Positions 1-8,853 of a DNA stretch of 64,000 nt are shown one piece after another (positions within the stretch are counted from its first letter, which is position 1; each line of letters starts with the position of its first letter). The notes under the pieces were generated by a model that made no database searches, had not been told where the DNA came from, and saw only the letters and a program-made list of their open reading frames with translations. The DNA comes from Microbacterium sp. SLBN-154 (GTDB lineage Bacteria > Actinomycetota > Actinomycetes > Actinomycetales > Microbacteriaceae), in the NCBI RefSeq assembly GCF_006715565.1, contig NZ_VFNL01000001.1, positions 3,348,001 through 3,412,000 on the forward strand. The letters are read 5' to 3'. Both the position numbers and the translations under genes were made by a program.

Positions 1-2
1 CG

Positions 3-194
3 AATCCCCATCTCTCGAGCATCGGCGTCGACCCCATGATCTTCGGCGCTCACGCGATCGATGCTCTCGCCGAAGCCGTCGTCCGCAAGCGACGGATGAG
101 AACGCCCGGCTCCGTCGTATCCTTGCCGCCGACGCTGCACTCGCGGGAATCCACCGCGCAAGCCGCAAGAGGTGGCGGAGACGGAGGGATTTGA
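3..194 (+). CDS. LacI-family transcriptional regulator, C-terminal fragment (runs in from the left edge)
   Basis: The reading frame is open from the left edge to a TGA at 192-194. The translation includes SSIGVDPMIFGAHAIDALAE and then SVVSLPPTLHSRESTA. The second stretch matches the end of the LacI effector-binding domain, where a proline-rich 'PPTLhxREST' strand precedes the C-terminus. The start and the DNA-binding domain lie outside the window, so the target is unknown. The last seven codons run into the 3' end of the convergent tRNA-Ser gene, so the protein tail and the tRNA share DNA. The family call rests only on this tail. Confidence 0.6.
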   Translation, partial: NPHLSSIGVDPMIFGAHAIDALAEAVVRKRRMRTPGSVVSLPPTLHSRESTAQAARGGGDGGI

Positions 195-264
195 ACCCTC
201 GGTCCCCGTGAGGGGACTCCACCTTAGCAGGGTGGTGCACTAGGCCTGACTATGCGACGTCTCC
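173..264 (-). tRNA. tRNA-Ser (anticodon GCU), CCA encoded
   Basis: On the minus strand the acceptor arm GGAGACG (264-258) pairs with CGTCTCC (183-177), followed by discriminator G (176) and an encoded CCA (175-173). The anticodon loop CTGCTAA inside the stem CCACC/GGTGG gives anticodon GCU, reading AGC/AGU. The long variable arm (GTCCCCTCACGGGGAC) is typical of class II serine tRNAs. The T-arm is GAGGGTTCAAATCCCTC. The 3' end overlaps the last codons of the LacI fragment on the other strand. Confidence 0.97.
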
Positions 265-335
265 AGGCATCCGAGCAGAAACCCGGACGCGCTCAGCCAT
301 CATAACGGGTGCCGCGGGCGACACCGAAACCGAGC

Positions 336-1640
336 TCAGCCCGAGAGGTTGCCGGCCGAGCAGGTCTCCTGCGCGGCGGTCTGACCCTGGATCGAGTCCG
401 GCAGGACCGCCGCGGTCTCGGTCGGTGCCGGCTCGACGGGCGCGGCGCCCTCGGTGGGCTCCACGGGCTCGGTCGGCTCGGTGGGCTCGCCCTCCACAGG
501 CGCATCGGTCGGAGCGGGGTCGGCCGTGATGACACCACCGCTGAGGTTCGGGTCGCTCGTCAGCTGCAACGGCTGGTTGGCCTCGAGGGCCGCCCACAGC
601 TGCTCCGCGGCCGCCTCATCCGGCACCACGCGGTTCGCGTTGGAGGGGTCGTCGAAGACGGGATAGCGAACGAACACCATCTCCTCGAACGGCACGCCCT
701 GCACGGCGCGTGCGATCTGCACCATCGTCACCGGGTTGGTGAGGCTCTGCGAGGGGGTCACGTTGTCCACGACGGTGGTCGCCAGCCGCAGCAGCGTCGA
801 GGGGTTCGTCAGCACCTCCTCACTGACGAGCTTCCGCGCGAGCGATGACATGTACTGCTGCTGGTTGCTGATGCGGGCGAGGTCGCTGCCGTTCTCGAGC
901 CCGTACCGGGTGCGCAGGAACTGCAGGGCCTCCACGCCCTGGACGTTGCGAGGGCCGGCCGCCCAGTCGATACCGGTGTAGCGGTCGCGCATTCCCCCGT
1001 TGCCGATGCAGACGTCCACACCGCCGATCGCGTCGGTGATGTCGATGACGTTGCCGAAGCTGACCTTGGCGGCGAAGGGGATGCTCATGCCGCTCAGCTG
1101 CGACACCGTCTTCACCACGCAGTTGAGTCCCCCGTAGCCCCATGCGGAGTTGATCTGCTCGTAGCTCGACCCGCCCGTCTCGCTGCCGTCTTCACGCGTG
1201 CAGGAGGGGATCGACACCATGAGGTCGCGCGGGAACGAGATGACCGTCACCCGGCGCGGATTGTCGGAGATGTGAAGCAGCATGTTGACGTCGTTGAGCT
1301 GGCCCTCGGCGTCGGGTCCGGTGCAGCGGTCGCCGAACAGATACGCATACTCCGGCTCGCACTCGTCGGTGCCCACGAGCAGCAGGTTGACCCCACCCTC
1401 GATCGCCCCGATGTCGGGCGGAACCGACCCCTGACCCTCGAGCTCGACCGCGTCCGACGCGAAACTCGTCGTCAGGTCGTAGTAGGCGTAGGCGCTGACG
1501 CCGAGTCCCGAGACCAGGACGACCGCGACCACGATGCCGAGCATCTTCATCAGCGAGGCGAACGGATGCGGCGACCGCAGCCGGCCGTGTCGGGCGACCG
1601 TCTTGCGCCCGCGCGCACCGGCTCTGCTCGTCTGACTCAC
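336..1640 (-). CDS. LytR-CpsA-Psr (LCP) family cell-wall glycopolymer ligase
   Basis: LCP proteins transfer undecaprenyl-linked glycopolymers such as teichoic acid or arabinogalactan-type chains to peptidoglycan at the outer face of the membrane. The protein (434 aa) starts with a basic cytoplasmic segment, one membrane helix (about residues 34-53, MLGIVVAVVLVSGLGVSAYA) and then the LCP domain. Visible family motifs are INLLLVGTDE, DVNMLLHI, VISFPRDLMVSIP and GGVDVCIGNGG. The tail is rich in Pro, Thr and Glu and ends in a Cys-containing stretch. I chose GTG at 1640 because AGGA lies five bases upstream; a GTG four codons earlier is possible. The open frame continues upstream through a tRNA gene, which cannot be coding. 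It lies between two tRNA-Ser genes on the same strand. Confidence 0.9.
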   Translation of the reverse strand: MSQTSRAGARGRKTVARHGRLRSPHPFASLMKMLGIVVAVVLVSGLGVSAYAYYDLTTSFASDAVELEGQGSVPPDIGAIEGGVNLLLVGTDECEPEYAYLFGDRCTGPDAEGQLNDVNMLLHISDNPRRVTVISFPRDLMVSIPSCTREDGSETGGSSYEQINSAWGYGGLNCVVKTVSQLSGMSIPFAAKVSFGNVIDITDAIGGVDVCIGNGGMRDRYTGIDWAAGPRNVQGVEALQFLRTRYGLENGSDLARISNQQQYMSSLARKLVSEEVLTNPSTLLRLATTVVDNVTPSQSLTNPVTMVQIARAVQGVPFEEMVFVRYPVFDDPSNANRVVPDEAAAEQLWAALEANQPLQLTSDPNLSGGVITADPAPTDAPVEGEPTEPTEPVEPTEGAAPVEPAPTETAAVLPDSIQGQTAAQETCSAGNLSG

Positions 1641-1662
1641 TCGGGTCCTCACAGGTAGGAAG

Positions 1663-1747
1663 CGGAGGGTGTGGGATTCGAACCCACGGGACATCTCTGC
1701 CCACTGGTTTTCAAGACCAGCTCCATCGGCCGCTCGGACAACCCTCC
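1663..1747 (-). tRNA. tRNA-Ser (anticodon UGA), CCA not encoded
   Basis: On the minus strand GGAGGGT (1747-1741) pairs with ACCCTCC (1670-1664), with discriminator G at 1663. The anticodon stem CTGGT/ACCAG holds the loop CTTGAAA, giving anticodon UGA, which reads UCN codons. A long variable arm and the T-arm GTGGGTTCGAATCCCAC are present. Unlike the serine tRNA at 173-264, CTT and not CCA follows the discriminator. A candidate -10 (TAGACT, minus strand 1792-1787) lies about 40 bases upstream. Confidence 0.97.
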
Positions 1748-1938
1748 CGAACGCACGCCCTGCGGCATCCGCTCGAATCGGCGTCGAGTCTAGTCGACAG
1801 CGCCAACCCCTCATTTTTCCCATAGCGCCTGGCAGAGCCCTGGGAGGCGCGCCTGCCCGCCTCGCCGAGGTTCTCGACCACCGCCGGTCCGCTCTGCCAT
1901 GATGACCTCACCCGCGACCCGACGCGAAAGGTCCGACG

Positions 1939-3030
1939 ATGGCCGCGCACGACATCCCCGACACCCCTGAGATCCGTGCGACGCTTCAGCGCTCGCAGGA
2001 GGAGGGACTCGCCGCCCTCGGCCTGAAGTCCGACACCGTCGAGCCGTGGGAGGACGGGTACCGCGCTGCCGCAGCCGCCGATTCGACGTTCGAGTGGTGG
2101 TACTTCGACTGCCAGTTCGATGACGGCTCGACTCTCGTCGTGACGTTCTCGAACAAGCCGCACACCGACCCGTCCGGCCCGTTGACGCCGACCCTCCTGG
2201 TCATCCGTCAGCTGCCCGACGGCACCCGTCGGCACCTCGAGCCGACCTTCCCCGCCGGCGAGTTCGCCGCCGCCACCGACAGCTGCGACGTGCGCATCGG
2301 TCCGAGCCGGGTGACCGGCGACCTGCGCACCTACGACCTGCACATCGAGGCCGACGACATCGTCGCCGACGTGCATATCGATCGCGCGGCGCCGTCCTGG
2401 CGACCCGGAGCCGGCATCACCTACTTCGGACAGGCGAAAGACCGCTATCTCGCGTGGGTCGTGCCCGTGCCGTACGGGACGGCGACCGCGACGGTCACCG
2501 AGCACGGTACGACCCGGCAGCTGACCGGGAGCGCCTATCACGACCACAACTGGGGCAACCACCTCATGGGGTCTTTCCTCGACCACTGGTACTGGGGCCG
2601 TGCGCACGTGGGCGACTACACGCTCGTGTACGTGCGGATGACGACGAAGGGCCTCTTCGGCTTCGGTGAGGTCAACATCCCCACCTTCTTCCTGGCCAAG
2701 GGTGACCGCCTCATCACCGACGACCTCGTGCCGCTCCGGCTGACCACCAGCGGCGACGTGCCCGGCCCGGGCCATCAGTCCTATCCGACGCGCATGGAGT
2801 GGACCTGGCGAAGCGACCGCGGGTCGATCGCGATGACGGTGACCAACCCGACGCTGATCGAGTCGCTCGACATGAAGGTGCCCCGCCACGGCGTCGGCGC
2901 GCTGCTCCACGCGGGCGAGCACCCGATGTACTACGACTTCAACGCCGACGTGGATCTCGACATCCGCCTCGATGACCTCACCGACCACGTCACCGGACGC
3001 ACCCTCTACGAGAAGATGATGTTCCGCTGA
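1939..3030 (+). CDS. CrtC/AttH-like lipocalin-fold protein (carotenoid hydratase superfamily)
   Basis: The 363-aa protein belongs to the superfamily holding hydroxyneurosporene synthase (CrtC) and AttH, which have two lipocalin-like beta barrels. Characteristic motifs are FEWWYFDCQFDDGS near residue 50 and YHDHNWGNHLMGSFLDHWYWG near residue 200; the second is the signature block of the family. No signal peptide or membrane helix is visible, so it is probably cytosolic. No carotenoid genes lie nearby, so hydration of a carotenoid is not implied and the substrate is unknown. A GAAAGG Shine-Dalgarno lies a few bases before the ATG. It converges on the HAD phosphatase gene, with only 16 bp between the stops. 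Confidence 0.7.
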   Translation: MAAHDIPDTPEIRATLQRSQEEGLAALGLKSDTVEPWEDGYRAAAAADSTFEWWYFDCQFDDGSTLVVTFSNKPHTDPSGPLTPTLLVIRQLPDGTRRHLEPTFPAGEFAAATDSCDVRIGPSRVTGDLRTYDLHIEADDIVADVHIDRAAPSWRPGAGITYFGQAKDRYLAWVVPVPYGTATATVTEHGTTRQLTGSAYHDHNWGNHLMGSFLDHWYWGRAHVGDYTLVYVRMTTKGLFGFGEVNIPTFFLAKGDRLITDDLVPLRLTTSGDVPGPGHQSYPTRMEWTWRSDRGSIAMTVTNPTLIESLDMKVPRHGVGALLHAGEHPMYYDFNADVDLDIRLDDLTDHVTGRTLYEKMMFR

Positions 3031-3046
3031 AGGCCGAGCGGCCCGA

Positions 3047-3967
3047 TCAGAGCGCGCGGAGGATGGCGGCCACGCCGCCGGCCTGCACGGTGCTCGTGAC
3101 CTCGCCGGCAGCAGCCCGCACCTCGTCGGGCCCCTGCTCCATCGCCACGGCGCGGCCGCCGTGCTGGAGCGCCCACTCGAACATGCCGACGTCGTTGCGC
3201 CCGTCGCCCATCACGAGCACGCGCGACGGGTCGATGCCCAGCTCCTTGCGGACGAGCTCGAGCGCGGTCCCCTTGTCGACGCCCTGGGGTGCGACATCCA
3301 GCCACGCCGTCCAGCCGACCGCGTACGACACCTCGTTGAGCCCGACGCGCTCGACGAGCTCGATGAAGTCGTCTTCGCTGTCGCCGGGCGAGACCACGAC
3401 GACACGGCAGACCGGCTGCGCGACGAGCTCGTCGAACGACACCCTGCGGGCGCCGGCGAGGTTCCAGTCCTCGAGGTACTCGGTGTAGAGGCGGCTGCCG
3501 TCGGGCAGCTCGACCATGTACCGCGCGTCGGGGAGGTGCTCGCGCAGCAGGCGCAGCACCTCGGTGGCGTCGAAGGTCTCGGTGTGCCACCGCTCGTAAC
3601 GCACCTCATCGGCGTCGACGCGCTTCATCACCATCGCGCCGTTGGAGCAGACCACGTACTCGGGGGCGATGTCGAGGACACGGAGGATGCCTCGGGTGGA
3701 CTCCCAGCTGCGTCCGGTGGCGAGCATCACCTCGTGGCCGGCGGAGCCGGCATGCGCGACGGCGTCGACGACGCCGGGGCTGAGCGTCTCGTCTTCGAGG
3801 AGGACGGTGCCGTCGATGTCGAGCACGATGAGAAGGCGTTGGCCTGCGGCATCCGGTCGGTCGGGTCCCGTCGCGAGATCCTCGACGAGCTCGGCAGCCT
3901 CCTCCTGCTCGGTGCGTTCGATCTCGCCCGTGTCAGGGAGGCCGGTCTCGGCAGACTCGGCGGTCAT
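3047..3967 (-). CDS. HAD-superfamily hydrolase, Cof-type (IIB) phosphatase
   Basis: HAD phosphatases of this class dephosphorylate small metabolites, often sugar phosphates, through a phospho-aspartate. The 306-aa protein has motif I ([10 protein letters not shown]50 and D52), motif II in the CSNGA region and the late motif [10 protein letters not shown] near residue 255, with a cap domain between them as in Cof-type enzymes. The first 40 residues are acidic and probably disordered. The ATG overlaps the serS stop as ATGA (3967-3964), so it is translationally coupled to seryl-tRNA synthetase. The coupling might suggest a housekeeping or metabolite-repair role, but the substrate cannot be read from the sequence. 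Confidence 0.88.
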   Translation of the reverse strand: MTAESAETGLPDTGEIERTEQEEAAELVEDLATGPDRPDAAGQRLLIVLDIDGTVLLEDETLSPGVVDAVAHAGSAGHEVMLATGRSWESTRGILRVLDIAPEYVVCSNGAMVMKRVDADEVRYERWHTETFDATEVLRLLREHLPDARYMVELPDGSRLYTEYLEDWNLAGARRVSFDELVAQPVCRVVVVSPGDSEDDFIELVERVGLNEVSYAVGWTAWLDVAPQGVDKGTALELVRKELGIDPSRVLVMGDGRNDVGMFEWALQHGGRAVAMEQGPDEVRAAAGEVTSTVQAGGVAAILRAL

Positions 3968-5238
3968 GACACCGGCTCGATGACCTCGAGGCCGCCGAGG
4001 TAGGGGCGGAGCACCTCGGGCACGACCACCGAGCCGTCGGCGCGCTGGTGGGTCTCGAGCATCGCCACGATCCACCGGGTGGTGGCGAGGGTGCCGTTGA
4101 GGGTCGCGACGAATTGCGTCTTGCCGCCCTCGTCGGCCGGCAGCCGGTGCCGGATGTTCAGGCGCCGCGCCTGGTACGTCGTGCAGTTGGAGGTCGAGGT
4201 CAGCTCGCGGTAGGCGTTCTGGGTGGGCACCCACGCCTCGATGTCGTACTTGCGTGCGGCGCTGGAGCCGAGGTCGCCGGCGGCGACGTCGATCACCCGG
4301 TACGACAGGCCGAGATCCTGCAGCATGCCCTCTTGCATGTCGGCGAGACGCTGGTGCTCGGCCTCGGCCTCATCGACGGTGGTGTAGACGAACATCTCCA
4401 GCTTGTTGAACTGGTGGACGCGGATGATGCCCCGGGTGTCCTTGCCGTACGAACCCGCCTCGCGGCGGTAGCAGGTCGACCAGCCGGCGTAGCGCTTGGC
4501 ACCCCGGGAGAGGTCGAGGATCTCGTCCATGTGGTAGCCGGCGAGGGGAACCTCGCTCGTGCCCACGAGATAGAGGTCGTCCTCCTCGAGGTGGTACACC
4601 TCGTCGGCGTGCTGACCGAGGAATCCGGTGCCGCGCATCACCTCGGGGCGCACCAGAGTCGGCGGCACGAGGGGCGTGAATCCGGCCTGCAGCGCGCGGT
4701 CGAGGGCGAGGGTCATGAGCGCGAGCTCCAGGCGCGCGCCGATGCCGGTGAGGAAATAGAACCGGCTGCCCGACACCTTCGTGCCGCGCTCCATGTCGAT
4801 CGCCCCGAGGAGCTCACCGAGCTCGAGGTGGTCGCGTGGTGCGAAGTCGAACGTCGGCGTCTCACCGTGCGTGCGGAGGGTCACGAAGTCGTCTTCACCA
4901 CCGGCGGGCACCCCGTCGATGACGATGTTCTCGATGCGCGCGAAAGCGGCGTCGGCGGCTTCCTCCGCGGCGGTCACGGCGTGCTGGGCCGTCTTGACGC
5001 GCTCGCTGAGTTCCTTCGCCTCGGCCACGAGGGCGGCCTTCTCGTCTTTGGGAGCCTGCGCCACCCGCTTGCCGTGCGCGTTCTGCGCCGCGCGCAGTTC
5101 CTCGAACGCGGTGATGGCGGCGCGGCGGGCGCGGTCGGCGTCGAGGGCGGCATCGACGGTGTCCGCCGACTCCCCCCGTGCCTCCTGCGAGCGCTTGACC
5201 AGCTCGGGATTGTCGCGGAGAAGCACGGGATCGATCAC
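3964..5238 (-). CDS. serS: Seryl-tRNA synthetase
   Basis: This enzyme charges tRNA-Ser with serine in the cytosol. The 424-aa length is normal. It has the N-terminal helical hairpin (about 1-110, [20 protein letters not shown] onward) that grips the long variable arm of tRNA-Ser, then the class II catalytic core. Visible core motifs include [33 protein letters not shown]-like [20 protein letters not shown] and [15 protein letters not shown]. The start is GTG at 5238 with TAGACT (5250-5245) exactly six bases upstream, predicting a leaderless mRNA. Two tRNA-Ser genes lie within 5 kb on the same strand. Confidence 0.98.
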   Translation of the reverse strand: MIDPVLLRDNPELVKRSQEARGESADTVDAALDADRARRAAITAFEELRAAQNAHGKRVAQAPKDEKAALVAEAKELSERVKTAQHAVTAAEEAADAAFARIENIVIDGVPAGGEDDFVTLRTHGETPTFDFAPRDHLELGELLGAIDMERGTKVSGSRFYFLTGIGARLELALMTLALDRALQAGFTPLVPPTLVRPEVMRGTGFLGQHADEVYHLEEDDLYLVGTSEVPLAGYHMDEILDLSRGAKRYAGWSTCYRREAGSYGKDTRGIIRVHQFNKLEMFVYTTVDEAEAEHQRLADMQEGMLQDLGLSYRVIDVAAGDLGSSAARKYDIEAWVPTQNAYRELTSTSNCTTYQARRLNIRHRLPADEGGKTQFVATLNGTLATTRWIVAMLETHQRADGSVVVPEVLRPYLGGLEVIEPVS

Positions 5239-5282
5239 GGAACGAGTCTAATCACCGGCCTCCCGGGTCCTAGTCTGAGTGC
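5239..5282. promoter_or_regulatory. Overlapping divergent leaderless promoters, serS and lipid kinase
   Basis: This 44-bp gap holds two -10-like hexamers in opposite directions: TAGACT on the minus strand (5250-5245) six bases before the serS GTG, and TAGTCT on the plus strand (5271-5276) six bases before the ATG at 5283. Both would start transcription at the first base of the start codon. No -35 match is evident for either. The two polymerase footprints would overlap. Confidence 0.55.
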
Positions 5283-6662
5283 ATGCCAGGGGGACAGAAC
5301 GACAACGAAGAGGCGCCCGACCGCGCCGACCCGCCGCACCCGTCCGATGCGGTGTACTCCGACGGCCCCGACGAGCCCGAGCTCGAGGCCGCCGACGAGG
5401 AGCTCGCCGAGCAGGCCGAGGAGATCGCGCAGGGTGACCTGCCGGAGGGCGACGCCATGGCGGGCGACCTTCTCGACGACGAGGAGATGGACAGCGGCGA
5501 GTCGTCTTCGGACGCCTCGGGCTCGACCGGCGCCCCCGACCCGACCGAGGCCGCCGCTCCCGACGACGTCATCCGCGAGCCCGACGACGTCGAGCCCGAC
5601 ACCACCGACGGCGAAGAGGGCGAAGCCCGCCGCGTGTCGGCGGAGGGCGAACCCGAGCCGATGGCCGACACCGAGGGGCGCCCGAGCCCGAAGGCGGCCC
5701 TGGTGTACAACCCCATCAAGGTCGACGCCGACGACCTGCGTGCACGCGTCGAGCGCGCCGCGAATGAGGCGGGCTGGTCGGAGCCGCTGTTCTACGAGAC
5801 CACGGTCGACGACCTCGGCGACGATGTCACCCGCCAGGCTCTAAAGGAAGGTGTGACCGCCGTGCTCGTCGCCGGTGGCGATGGCACCGTGCGCGCCGTG
5901 GCCGAGGCGATGACCGGCACCGGCGTTCCCCTGACGATCGTTCCGAGCGGCACCGGAAACCTCCTCGCCCGCAATCTCCTCCTCCCCCTCGACAACCCCG
6001 ACGCGATGATCCGGGCGACCTTCGACGGCGATTCGCTGGCGATGGATGTCGGCTTCGCCAGCCTCCGACGCCAGGACGGGAAGGTCGACGAGCACGCGTT
6101 CGTCGTCATGGGCGGCATGGGCCTCGACGCCGCGATGATCGCCAACACCAACCCCAAACTGAAGAAGCAGGTCGGCTGGGTGGCGTACGTCGACGGCGTG
6201 GCGCGGTCGCTTCCGGCCGCGAAGCCGTTCCGGCTGATGTACCAGCTGCCGCAGCGCCGCATCCACGCGGCGCGCGTGCAGAGCGTGCTGTTCGCCAACT
6301 GCGGGTCACTCCCGGCGGGACTCGAGCTCATCCCCGAGGCGTCGGTCGCCGACGGCAACCTCGACATCGTCTTCATCCAGCCCAAGGGCCTCCTCGGCTG
6401 GATCTTCGTCTGGCGCCGGGTCGCCTGGGACAACAGCTTCCTCCGGCGGTTCCGCAGCGGGCGGCGCGTGATGGCCCTGCGGACGAAGGACAACGCCGTG
6501 CGCTACTCGCGCGGCCTCGGCGTGGACCTGGCGACCTCCGAGCCCCACCCCGTGCAGCTCGACGGCGACGAGTTCGGCGAGGCCGCCCAGGTGCGCGTGC
6601 GACTGGAGCCCGCCTCGCTTTTGCTCGCCCTCCCCCGCGGGCACAAGGTCGAGGGGCTCTGA
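5283..6662 (+). CDS. Diacylglycerol kinase-family lipid kinase with acidic N-terminal extension
   Basis: The catalytic part (about residues 137-459) is a DAGK/NAD-kinase fold: KAALVYNPIKVD, the nucleotide-binding GGDGT (198-202), and VPSGTGNLLARNL about 25 residues later. Family members phosphorylate diacylglycerol, sphingoid bases or similar lipids at the inner membrane face. The first 136 residues are highly acidic (Asp/Glu/Pro/Ser-rich), probably disordered, and absent from most homologues. The ATG is the only start fitting the promoter TAGTCT six bases upstream. A shorter start near residue 60 (METMDS-like region) would remove part of the acidic tail but has no better signal. Confidence 0.87.
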   Translation: MPGGQNDNEEAPDRADPPHPSDAVYSDGPDEPELEAADEELAEQAEEIAQGDLPEGDAMAGDLLDDEEMDSGESSSDASGSTGAPDPTEAAAPDDVIREPDDVEPDTTDGEEGEARRVSAEGEPEPMADTEGRPSPKAALVYNPIKVDADDLRARVERAANEAGWSEPLFYETTVDDLGDDVTRQALKEGVTAVLVAGGDGTVRAVAEAMTGTGVPLTIVPSGTGNLLARNLLLPLDNPDAMIRATFDGDSLAMDVGFASLRRQDGKVDEHAFVVMGGMGLDAAMIANTNPKLKKQVGWVAYVDGVARSLPAAKPFRLMYQLPQRRIHAARVQSVLFANCGSLPAGLELIPEASVADGNLDIVFIQPKGLLGWIFVWRRVAWDNSFLRRFRSGRRVMALRTKDNAVRYSRGLGVDLATSEPHPVQLDGDEFGEAAQVRVRLEPASLLLALPRGHKVEGL

Positions 6663-6699
6663 CGGCCCCGGGCGGTCGGGCGAAGGCCAGGATGGGTGC

Positions 6700-8052
6700 A
6701 TGGCTGCGCCCTCGATCGTCTGGTTCCGCGACGACCTCCGCCTCGGTGACAACCCCGCGCTGCGGGCGGCGCTCGACCGGGACGCCCCCGTCATCGGCGT
6801 CTACGTGCTCGACGAGGACTCCGCGGGCGTGCGCCCGCTCGGTGGGGCAGCGAGGTGGTGGCTCCACCACTCGCTGACCTCGCTCGGCGACGACCTCGCC
6901 GCCAAGGGGGCGAGCCTCGTGCTGCGGCGGGGCGCGGCATCCGATGTCCTTCCCGCTCTCGTCGCCGACACCGGTGCCGGGGCCGTGTTTTGGAACCGGC
7001 GCTACAGCCTGCCGGAACGCGACATCGACGCCGATCTGAAGGCGAGCCTGCGCGAGGACGGTGTCACGGTCGAGTCGTTCGCCGCCTCGCTGCTGTTCGA
7101 GCCGTGGACGGTGAAGACCGGCGCCGGCAAGCCGTTCTCGGTCTACAGCCCGTTCTGGCGGGCGTGCCTGTCGCTGCCGGCGCCGCGGGCGCCGCTTCCC
7201 GAACCCCGCGAGGTGCCGGGATTCTCAGGACGCGTCGACTCCGACGATCTCGACTCGTGGGAGCTGCTTCCCACCGATCCCGACTGGGCGGGCGGGCTGC
7301 GCGAGCGGTGGACACCGGGCGAGGCGGCGGCGAAGCGTCGACTGAAGGAGTTCATCGCCGGCGACCTCGCCGGTTACGACCGGAGCCGCGACGAACCGGC
7401 GTCGGGGTCGACGTCGATGCTGTCGCCGCGCCTGCGCTGGGGCGAGCTCAGCCCGTACCAGATCTGGGATGCCGCGGTCGACGAGGGGAACCCGCGCCGG
7501 TTCCTCTCCGAGCTCGGCTGGCGCGAATTCGCCTGGCACACCCTGTTCCACCACCCCGACCTCGCGACGGTGAACCTCCGCCGCGAGTTCGACGCCTTCC
7601 CGTGGCCCCGGCTGAAGCCCTCGCACCTGCGGGCGTGGCAGCGGGGCGAGACCGGGGTCGCGCTCGTCGACGCCGGGATGAAGGAGCTCTGGGTCTCGGG
7701 TTGGATGCACAACCGGGTGCGGATGGTGACGGCGTCGTTCCTCATCAAGAACCTCCTCATCGACTGGCGCCGCGGCGAGGAGTGGTTCTGGGACTGCCTG
7801 GTCGACGCGGATGCCGCGAACAACCCCTTCAGCTGGCAGTGGGTCGCGGGATCGGGCGCCGACGCCGCACCGTATTTCCGGGTGTTCAACCCCGAGCTGC
7901 AGGCCGAGAAGTTCGATCCGAAGCGGGCGTACATCCGCAAATGGGCGCCCGAGCACGTCTCGGACGACGCCCCCGCGCCCCTCGTCGACCTCAAGGAGTC
8001 GCGCAAGGCGGCGCTCGAGGCGTACGAGGAGGTCAAGCGCGCGCCGCGCTGA
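6700..8052 (+). CDS. phr: Deoxyribodipyrimidine photolyase
   Basis: The enzyme uses blue light and reduced FAD to split UV-induced cyclobutane pyrimidine dimers. The 450-aa protein has the N-terminal antenna domain (IVWFRDDLRLGDNPAL at the start) and the FAD-binding domain. Visible in the latter are ELGWREFAWHTLFHHPD, WVSGWMHNRVRMVTASFLIKN and WDCLVDADAANNPFSWQWVAG, the hallmark of class I CPD photolyases. A cryptochrome-like sensory role cannot be excluded. CAGGAT (6688-6693) lies six bases before the ATG, so the mRNA is predicted leaderless. The ATG is 37 bp after the lipid-kinase stop. Confidence 0.95.
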   Translation: MAAPSIVWFRDDLRLGDNPALRAALDRDAPVIGVYVLDEDSAGVRPLGGAARWWLHHSLTSLGDDLAAKGASLVLRRGAASDVLPALVADTGAGAVFWNRRYSLPERDIDADLKASLREDGVTVESFAASLLFEPWTVKTGAGKPFSVYSPFWRACLSLPAPRAPLPEPREVPGFSGRVDSDDLDSWELLPTDPDWAGGLRERWTPGEAAAKRRLKEFIAGDLAGYDRSRDEPASGSTSMLSPRLRWGELSPYQIWDAAVDEGNPRRFLSELGWREFAWHTLFHHPDLATVNLRREFDAFPWPRLKPSHLRAWQRGETGVALVDAGMKELWVSGWMHNRVRMVTASFLIKNLLIDWRRGEEWFWDCLVDADAANNPFSWQWVAGSGADAAPYFRVFNPELQAEKFDPKRAYIRKWAPEHVSDDAPAPLVDLKESRKAALEAYEEVKRAPR

Positions 8053-8162
8053 GCCAGGCTGTCCCGAACTCCGGCAAAACCGCCCGCGAGAGCGGTGAGA
8101 GGGGGCCTGCGGGCCCGTCGAGACCAAACGTGCAGGAGCTGGGGACATCGCGCGGGCGGGAA

Positions 8163-8176
8163 TGCCCGAACGGGCA
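8163..8176. promoter_or_regulatory. Small inverted repeat upstream of the F420-reductase-like gene
   Basis: TGCCCG and CGGGCA flank a two-base centre (AA), 18 bp before the ATG at 8195. The placement between photolyase and the next gene suggests an operator or weak hairpin. No regulator is adjacent. A second weak hairpin (GGGCC...GGCCC, about 8102-8117) may end photolyase transcription. Confidence 0.3.
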
Positions 8177-8194
8177 CCTCGGTTGGCCCCACAC

Positions 8195-8836
8195 ATGACC
8201 ACCATCGGAATCATCGGCGCCGGACACATCGGCAGCCAGCTCGCCCGCGCATTCACCGGAGTCGGCTACGACGTCGTCATCGCGAACTCCCGCGGACCCG
8301 AGACCCTGAAGGATCTCGTGGACGAGGTCGGCCCGAAGCTCCGCGCCGCCACCGCAGAAGAAGCCGCCGAGGCCGCTGATATCGCCGTCGTGACGGTGCC
8401 GCTCAAGGCGATCGGCGCGATCCCGGTCGAACCGCTCGCCGGCAAGATCGTTCTCGACACCAACAACTACTACTTCGAGCGCGACGGGCACATCGAGGCC
8501 CTCGACCGGGGCGAGACCACGACCTCGCAGCTCCTTCAGGACCACCTTCCGACCTCGAAGGTCGTCAAGGCGTTCAACAACATCCTGTCCTCGCAGATCA
8601 CCACCGACGGCTCGCCCGCGGGAACACCGAATCGCCGGGCGCTGGGCACCGCGAGCGACTTCCCCGAGGCCGTCGAGACGATGACCCGCCTCTACGACGA
8701 GCTCGGATTCGACACCGTCAATGCCGGCCCGCTCAGCGAGTCGTGGCGTCTCGAGCGCGACCGCCCGGGGTACGGGCAGCGTCAGACCGCAGAAGAGATG
8801 CGCGAGAACCTCGCCCGCGCGAACCGCCTCCCCTGA
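8195..8836 (+). CDS. NADPH-dependent F420 reductase-like / NAD(P)-binding oxidoreductase
   Basis: The 213-aa protein starts MTTIGIIGAGHIGSQLARAF, a dinucleotide-binding GxGxxG Rossmann motif, followed by VVIANSRGPETL, the NADP-type second strand, and TVPLKAI, KIVLDTNNYY and VKAFNNILS. This pattern fits the F420:NADP oxidoreductase/YqeC family. True F420 use is not shown, and many relatives use other substrates. I chose the ATG at 8195 because the protein then starts directly with the first Rossmann strand; an upstream ATG at 8162 adds residues unlike the family. The luciferase-fold gene follows 17 bp later on the same strand, so they may be one transcript. Confidence 0.75.
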   Translation: MTTIGIIGAGHIGSQLARAFTGVGYDVVIANSRGPETLKDLVDEVGPKLRAATAEEAAEAADIAVVTVPLKAIGAIPVEPLAGKIVLDTNNYYFERDGHIEALDRGETTTSQLLQDHLPTSKVVKAFNNILSSQITTDGSPAGTPNRRALGTASDFPEAVETMTRLYDELGFDTVNAGPLSESWRLERDRPGYGQRQTAEEMRENLARANRLP

Positions 8837-8853
8837 TCGGAGCACCCTTCGGT

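Noticed and set aside
1641-1823. Upstream extension of the LCP frame
   Set aside because: It would translate through tRNA-Ser(UGA); the GTG at 1640 with AGGA is a better start.
4048-5844. Long plus-strand open frame (598 codons) opposite serS
   Set aside because: Arg/Gly/Val-rich shadow of serS, with no recognisable domain; the serS frame on the other strand is certain.
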